A DNA stretch of 64,000 nt from Siphonodentalium dalli (lineage: Eukaryota > Mollusca > Scaphopoda > Gadilida > Siphonodentaliidae), in assembly GCA_032622095.1 (NCBI GenBank), contig CP136068.1:154963151-155027150 (forward strand). Reading direction: 5' to 3'. Positions 59,190 through 64,000 of the stretch are shown one piece after another; within the stretch, counting starts at the first letter, position 1; every line of letters starts with the position of its first letter. The notes under the pieces were generated by a model, which was given only the letters and a program-made list of their open reading frames with translations, did not search any database and had not been told where the DNA came from. The position numbers and the translations under genes were made by a program.

Positions 59190-59575
59190 CTTGTTCGATA
59201 GTTTCCACTCCCATGCATGGGTTGGATTGATTTTCATATACTCATCAAAGTGTACACCATCGTACAACCAAAGAGTACTTCACTTCACCTAAAATTGTAG
59301 TAGATATTGTGTGAATAAATATATCCAACTGTGTAAATTAGGGAAGTACACTTAACGTACACATTTGTGTACCACATTTCTACACAATATTGTGTAGGAA
59401 AGTGTACAAGTATACACCACGAAAGTGTAGCCACATTAATAGAGTAATATTATACTCTACTCAATTTCTAATATTTTATGGATTGGATCAACTTTAAGCA
59501 ATTAAAGAGTACTACTCGTTTGTGTAGATGATCTACACTTAAGTTTTTCAGTGTATAAACTTGATGCTCATGTCG
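59190..59575. repeat. GTGTAC/TGTAGA-rich self-complementary block
   Basis: Short inverted motifs (AAGTGTACACC, AAGTACACTT, TACACAATATTGTGTA, GTGTAGATGATCTACAC) recur in both orientations. This suggests a decayed foldback element between 59240 and 59555. Confidence 0.45.
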
Positions 59576-59892
59576 CTCCAATTTGGCTTATGACAGCGTG
59601 AACCCTACCCGGAATAGTCCATGCTAAAACGGAACCAGAATTTGACATATGTTTTCTAATGGTTAACAAATTAAATGCACACACTTGGATGAACGAACAT
59701 AAGTGCATTATTTATCAGCGCCAAACATTGTACCGTATCCATAACTTTTCTATTCGTAATTTTATTCGTCCAAAATAACACAAGTAACGGATATAGAAAC
59801 AGAAATCAGTTAGTTAAAATACAGTGGAAATACAAGACATTTATTATATATCTTACTATTTGATTAGTATATATTATACGGTATATATCATA

Positions 59893-60731
59893 CTAGCCGA
59901 TGAGCCCGACGTTGTCCGGGCTTTTCAAAAACCAAATTTCAAGTCGATAGCTCCACCCGTTTCCGAGATCTGGTCTGCGCATGCGCAAAGCTTGCGTCGC
60001 ACGGGCTCGGCGACCCGATAAAAATCGTATCCGGGGCAAGATACATTCACATACCAAATTTCAAGAGTAAAAAAATTAGAGTCTGAAAAAAGTGTATAAG
60101 CTCCACCCGTTTCCGAGATCTCGTCCGCGCATGCGCGAAGCGGGCGCCGCACGGGCTCGCCAATACGACAAGGTCGACTGCCTGGTCAAACTACACGCAC
60201 GTGTCTGTCATTTATACAAATCTACGATTCTCGACCGATCGGGACGAAACTTGGTACGTGCGTGTAGTTTGACCAGGCGGTGGACGTTGTCGTATTGGCG
60301 GGCCCGTGCGGCGCCCGTGCAATTTGCTATGTGAATGTATCTTGCCCCGGATACGAATTTTATCGGATCGCCGAGCCCGTGCGACGCCAGCTTCGCGCAT
60401 GCGCAGACGAGATCTCGGAAACGGGTGGAGCTATCGACTTGAAATTTGGTATGTGAATGTATCTTGCCCCGGATACGAATTGTATCGGGTCGCCGAGCCC
60501 GTGCGACGCCAGCTTCGCGCATGCGCAGACCAGATCTCGGAAACGGGTGGAGCTATCGACTTGAAATTTGGTATGTGAATGTATCTTCCCCGAATACGAA
60601 TTTTATCGGGTCGCCGAGCCCGTGCGACGCCAGCTTCGCGCATACGCAGACCAGATCTCGGAAACGGGTAGAGCTATCGACTTGAAATTTTGTTTTTGAA
60701 TAGCCCGGACAACGTCGGGCTCATCGGCTAG
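59893..60731. mobile_element. Inverted dimer of Helitron-like elements (both outer ends 3')
   Basis: It starts with CTAGCCGATGAGCCCGACG, the reverse complement of a Helitron-like 3' end, and finishes with the same end in forward orientation (GTCGGGCTCATCGGCTAG at 60731). The halves meet near 60228, where CCTGGTCAAACTACACGCAC faces its complement. Each half carries repeats of about 121 bp (GTATGTGAATGTATCTTG, GAGATCTCGGAAACGGGT). No Rep/helicase is present. Confidence 0.7.
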
Positions 60732-61293
60732 TCTCCTATATATTTTGAAGACCTCTGTATGTCTGTCTGTATGTCTGTATGTATGCCATTTATACAAATC
60801 TACGATTCTCGACCGATCGGGACGAAACTTGGTACGTGTGTGTAGTTTGACCAGGTGGTCGTCGTTGTCGTATTGTCGAGCCCGTGCGTCGTCCACTTCG
60901 CGCATGCGCAGACGAGATCTCGTAAACGGGTGGAGCTATCGACTTGAAATTTGCTATGTGAATGTATCTTGTCCCGGATACGAATTTTATCGGGTCGCCG
61001 AGCCCGTGCGACGCCACCTTCGCGCATGCGCAGACGAGATCTCGGAAACTGGTGGAGCTATCGACTTGAAATTTGGTATGTGAATGTATCTTGCCCCGGA
61101 TACGAATTTTATCGGGTCGTCGAGCCCGTGCGACGCCAGCTTCGCGCATGCGCAGACCAGATCTCGGAAACGGGTAGAGCTATCGACTTGAAATTTGGTT
61201 TTTGAATAGCCCGGACAACGTCGGGCTGGGTAGAGCTATCGACTTGAAATTTGGTTTTTGAATAGCCCGGACAACGTCGGGCTCATCGGCTAG
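60732..61293 (+). mobile_element. Helitron-like non-autonomous element
   Basis: 5' TCTCCTATATATTTTGAAG starts directly after the previous CTAG. It has internal 122-bp tandem repeats. The 3' hairpin AGCCCGGACAACGTCGGGCT ends seven bases before CTAG (61290-61293). The hairpin region is duplicated (61206-61228 and 61262-61283). Confidence 0.75.
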
Positions 61294-61949
61294 TCTACTA
61301 TATATTTTGAGACTTCGTATGTGTGTATATATGTGTGTATATATATACTTTATATAATCGAAAACGGCTGCACCGATCGAGACCAAACTTCCCATCTAAG
61401 GGTAAAAACACACGGGAATGTTCGTCGCGACGTTTTGGAGAAGCTCCGAGCACCCGTTCTCCACTTACAGTCACAAAAATGGCACTGCGGGGTTAATCGC
61501 GTTGATAGTTAAAGAGCGTTCGTATCCGCAGTGTCGTTGACAAAGAGCGTATGCGTGTAATGTGATTTTTACGTCTGGGTTCACGCGTGAGCGTGACAGT
61601 ATCCAGACATGAGCGTGTTGTGTGACTCTTACGTACTTATGGCTTCCTAGGAACGGGGGAGATTTTCATCGGGTCAGTTTTTCCTCCCGAGGTGATCTTC
61701 ACCTTGAAACGAGTACCCACAAATGATATATATGTGTGTGTCCTTTATAGACTCGAACCGATTGAGCTCAAACGTGCTACCTATGGGAAGTGTCATGGAC
61801 TGGTTAAATTGTGACCCCGACCTGATATTGACCTTGAAAAAGACACAATTAACTCATTGAAAAACCTAAAATTAAATTAAAAAATTAATTAACAAAATTA
61901 ATTAGAAAAATTAAAAACGATTGCCGCCCGTGGCGGGCTAACCTGCTAG
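61294..61949 (+). mobile_element. Helitron-like non-autonomous element
   Basis: 5' TCTACTATATATTTTGAG, then the phrase AAAACGGCTGCACCGATCGA common to such elements. The 3' hairpin GCCCGTGGCGGGC is followed by TAACCTGCTAG. 656 bp, no coding capacity. Confidence 0.75.
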
Positions 61950-62574
61950 TCTACTATATATTTTGAGACATACGAAATATTTATATATATATCCTTTATA
62001 GACTCGAAAACGGCTCGACCGATTGAGCCCAAACTTCCTTCTGAGAACGTCCGAGCACTCCATCACAATTCGACTGCCACCGAATCCAATGGGATTGGTG
62101 GGTTAATCGCGTGATAATTAATGAGCGTCTGTATATGAGGCGTCGCTATTAAAGAGCGTTTATCTGCTTTAGTGCAAATATTTGACCGTCTCGGAAACTG
62201 GGGATATCGAGACGAAACTTCGTACTTAGGGGTTCCAAGGGACGGGGGAGATTTTCGTCTGGTCAGTTTGTCCGCCCGATGTGACCTTGAACTTCAAATG
62301 GGTACCCACAAATGACCTTGGGCGATATCTCGGTAGTCAGCGATGACACCGATGTGAACTTTCTTATGTATGGTCAACTCGGGACGGGAAATATTTTTGT
62401 CGGGTTATTTTGTCCACCCAACATGACCTTGACACGGATACCCGCAAATGACCTTGTGCGATATTTCGGGCAAGAGCGGTGGCAGCGACGTACGGGTTTA
62501 CGTTGAAAAACAAAAATTAATGGATCGACCAAAGCCATGGGACCAATCCCGCAAGTGGCGAGCTAATTTGCTAG
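61950..62574 (+). mobile_element. Helitron-like non-autonomous element
   Basis: It begins TCTACTATATATTTTGAG immediately after the previous CTAG and ends GAGCTAATTTGCTAG. The hairpin (CCCGCAAGTGGCGAG) is weaker. It shares AAACGGCTCGACCGATTGAG with its neighbours. 625 bp. Confidence 0.7.
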
Positions 62575-63310
62575 TCTACTATATACTTTGAGACTTCCGT
62601 ATATATGTATATATATGTGTGTGTACTTCATAGAATCTAAAACGGCTGCGCGGATGAAGCTCAAATTTCGTATATAAGGTTAAAAACCCACGGGGATCGT
62701 CAACGTCGCGTTTTGGACGAGCTCTGAGCACTCATTATCCACTCCCAATCATCAAAATCACCGCAAACGACACTTCGGGGGTTAAGGCATCAACGATCTT
62801 TATATTGACCGTATTTGGAGTCGTTAACCGACTAACGCTCTTTATTGCCATCGACGTTGCTAAACGGTTAACCATGCGTACGAAACTACGGACGCAAAAC
62901 GCAAAATGCATTTATCTCGATTAAAAAGGCAGAATTAACGTGTTGTGTGATTCTTATGTCTGTCGTTCCTAGGAACGGGGGAAAATTGCAATCATACCTC
63001 TTTTAGGGACGAGTACTGCGTGTTGTGTGAAAACAAAAAATGCGTGTTGTGTGATTCTTATGTCTGTCGTTCCTAGGCACGGGGGAATTTTTCATCGGGT
63101 CAGTTTTTCCGCCCGATGTACCTTAAATCATACCCCTTTTAGGGACGGGTACTGCGCGTTTAGTGATGCTTATGTCTTCTTCACCTTAATCGGGTAAAGT
63201 AAGGTCTAATCGGGTAAAATATTGGAAAAATCAAAAATTAAATTAAAAAATTTATCAAAAAAATTAATTCAAAAATCCAGTAAATTAAAAATGCACAATT
63301 AACTCATGTT
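62575..63310 (+). mobile_element. Helitron-like element, 3' end not found
   Basis: It starts TCTACTATATACTTTGAG after CTAG at 62571-62574. Internal direct repeats of GTGTTGTGTGATTCTTATGT and CGTTCCTAGG occur at about 62940 and 63040. No hairpin plus CTAG is seen before the G-run at 63318, so the 3' boundary is a guess. Confidence 0.5.
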
Positions 63311-63339
63311 ATAAACAGGGGGGGGGGGTCGCACAAAAG

Positions 63340-63720
63340 TTTTATCATACAGGGCCGGGGTGGGTGGGTCCAAAAGAGGCCCGAAAAAATGAGTTTGTGC
63401 AAATTGTTTTCTTTTCACATTTTTGCCCTTGTTTTAAGTTGTTTTCAAATATATTCATTAATAATTGTGTTCTAAGGCAGGTTATGGCATTTACATACAC
63501 GTAGGAACAGGGTAGGTATAAGATATAAGTAATACAGGGGAGATCTTCCAAAAACATACCTATACCGGGCGGGGTGGGTGCATCTCAGAGGCCTGAAAAA
63601 AATTGTTTGTGCAATTTTTTTCAACCCACGTTATGGACATTGATTTAAGTTGTTTTCACTAATAAATGTATTCTAACATAGATTATGACCTTAACCAACA
63701 CTTAAGAACATATGTAGGTA
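63340..63720. repeat. Diverged tandem duplication of about 200 bp
   Basis: GGGGTGGGTGGGTCCAAAAG / GAGGCCCGAAAAAATGAG at 63357 and GGGGTGGGTGCATCTCAGAG / GCCTGAAAAAAATTG at 63571 begin two similar units. Both contain TTTAAGTTGTTTTCA and GTAGGTATAAGATA. Confidence 0.6.
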
Positions 63721-64000
63721 TAAGATAAAGCACTCGCTGGTGCCAAATAAAAGTGATGACTGAATAGTAGTGCTTGTTTGCATTTCAACTCAAATTAATA
63801 TTGAATAGTGCCTGATAGTGCTGGCATTTTCACTCTGGCATGTCTAATGACCAAATATTACTAGTGCTGCAGAGTGCTGGCTAACAAAATACCTCAAATT
63901 AAAAAATAAACATGCCAGCCTGTATATTTGGCTCCAAAGAGTGATACTTATATACTATATAACTGTCATTGCAGGTATGGCTATAAGGTGTTCTGATATG
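63721..64000. other. Window end, no gene recognised
   Basis: TAGTGCTGGCA-like phrases recur, suggesting low-grade repeat. No coding signal. Confidence 0.35.

Noticed and set aside
59824-61395. Numerous 60-119 residue frames with MREAGVARARRPDK
   Set aside because: They arise from the 121-bp internal repeats of Helitron-like elements, read in several frames.

Overview
The window is animal nuclear DNA, most likely from a mollusc and possibly a bivalve. It is AT-rich, has long intergenic stretches and canonical GT-AG introns, and is crowded with small DNA transposons, Helitron-like elements and a 5'-truncated LINE. The dispersed repeats at 1-360 and 27.36-27.84 kb (phrases such as GGGCCATAACTC, with a GACGGACGGACG-type tail) resemble repeats I associate with bivalve genomes. 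There are no bacterial operons, CRISPR arrays, rRNA or tRNA genes that I can recognise.

Left third (0-30 kb). The main gene is on the minus strand at 22811..17164. I could splice it by eye from five exons whose phases all match. It encodes an acidic repeat region, two zinc-finger-like motifs and a tyrosine-recombinase-like (YR) C-terminus. Between 2.6 and 11.4 kb lie shuffled, broken pieces of the same gene family. They are joined in the wrong order, sometimes at short microhomologies, and they keep intron bases, so the copying was at DNA level. The pieces are interrupted by a piggyBac-type MITE (TTAA duplication), a Harbinger-type MITE (TTA duplication) and a 1.08-kb foldback element. Intact paralogous sites inside the window define several of these insertions. 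Small phase-1 acidic exons lie at 13.4-15.65 kb, a RecQ-like P-loop exon remnant at 16.4 kb, and an isolated first-coding-exon candidate at 28.4 kb.

Middle (29.7-53.64 kb). A 117-bp satellite is organised with seven copies of a 1.1-1.2 kb spacer into higher-order blocks (spacing 3743, 3579, 1947, 3579, 5540 and 4048 bp). The spacers are nearly identical. On the plus strand they carry what looks like the first two coding exons of a gene, and on the minus strand a short terminal-exon candidate and a decayed hAT-type MITE. One satellite monomer holds a 515-bp LINE tail with an 8-bp target duplication; the paralogous empty site is present 5.5 kb away. The array runs into a 100-N assembly gap.

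Right (53.7-64 kb). Directly after the gap comes the 3' part of a plus-strand gene. It has three exons, all joined in phase 1: the end of a C-type-lectin-like domain, a 690-nt Thr/Pro/Ala mucin-like exon, and a Cys-rich PAN/apple-like C-terminus. Beyond it are a hAT-type MITE related to the one in the satellite spacer, and then a head-to-tail series of Helitron-like elements (59.9-63 kb). In these each CTAG 3' end abuts the next TCTACTATATA 5' end, starting with an inverted dimer.

Many predicted open frames are by-products. The 117-bp monomer is a multiple of three and open on both strands, and Thr- or Val-rich frames arise from trinucleotide repeats. These are not called as genes.
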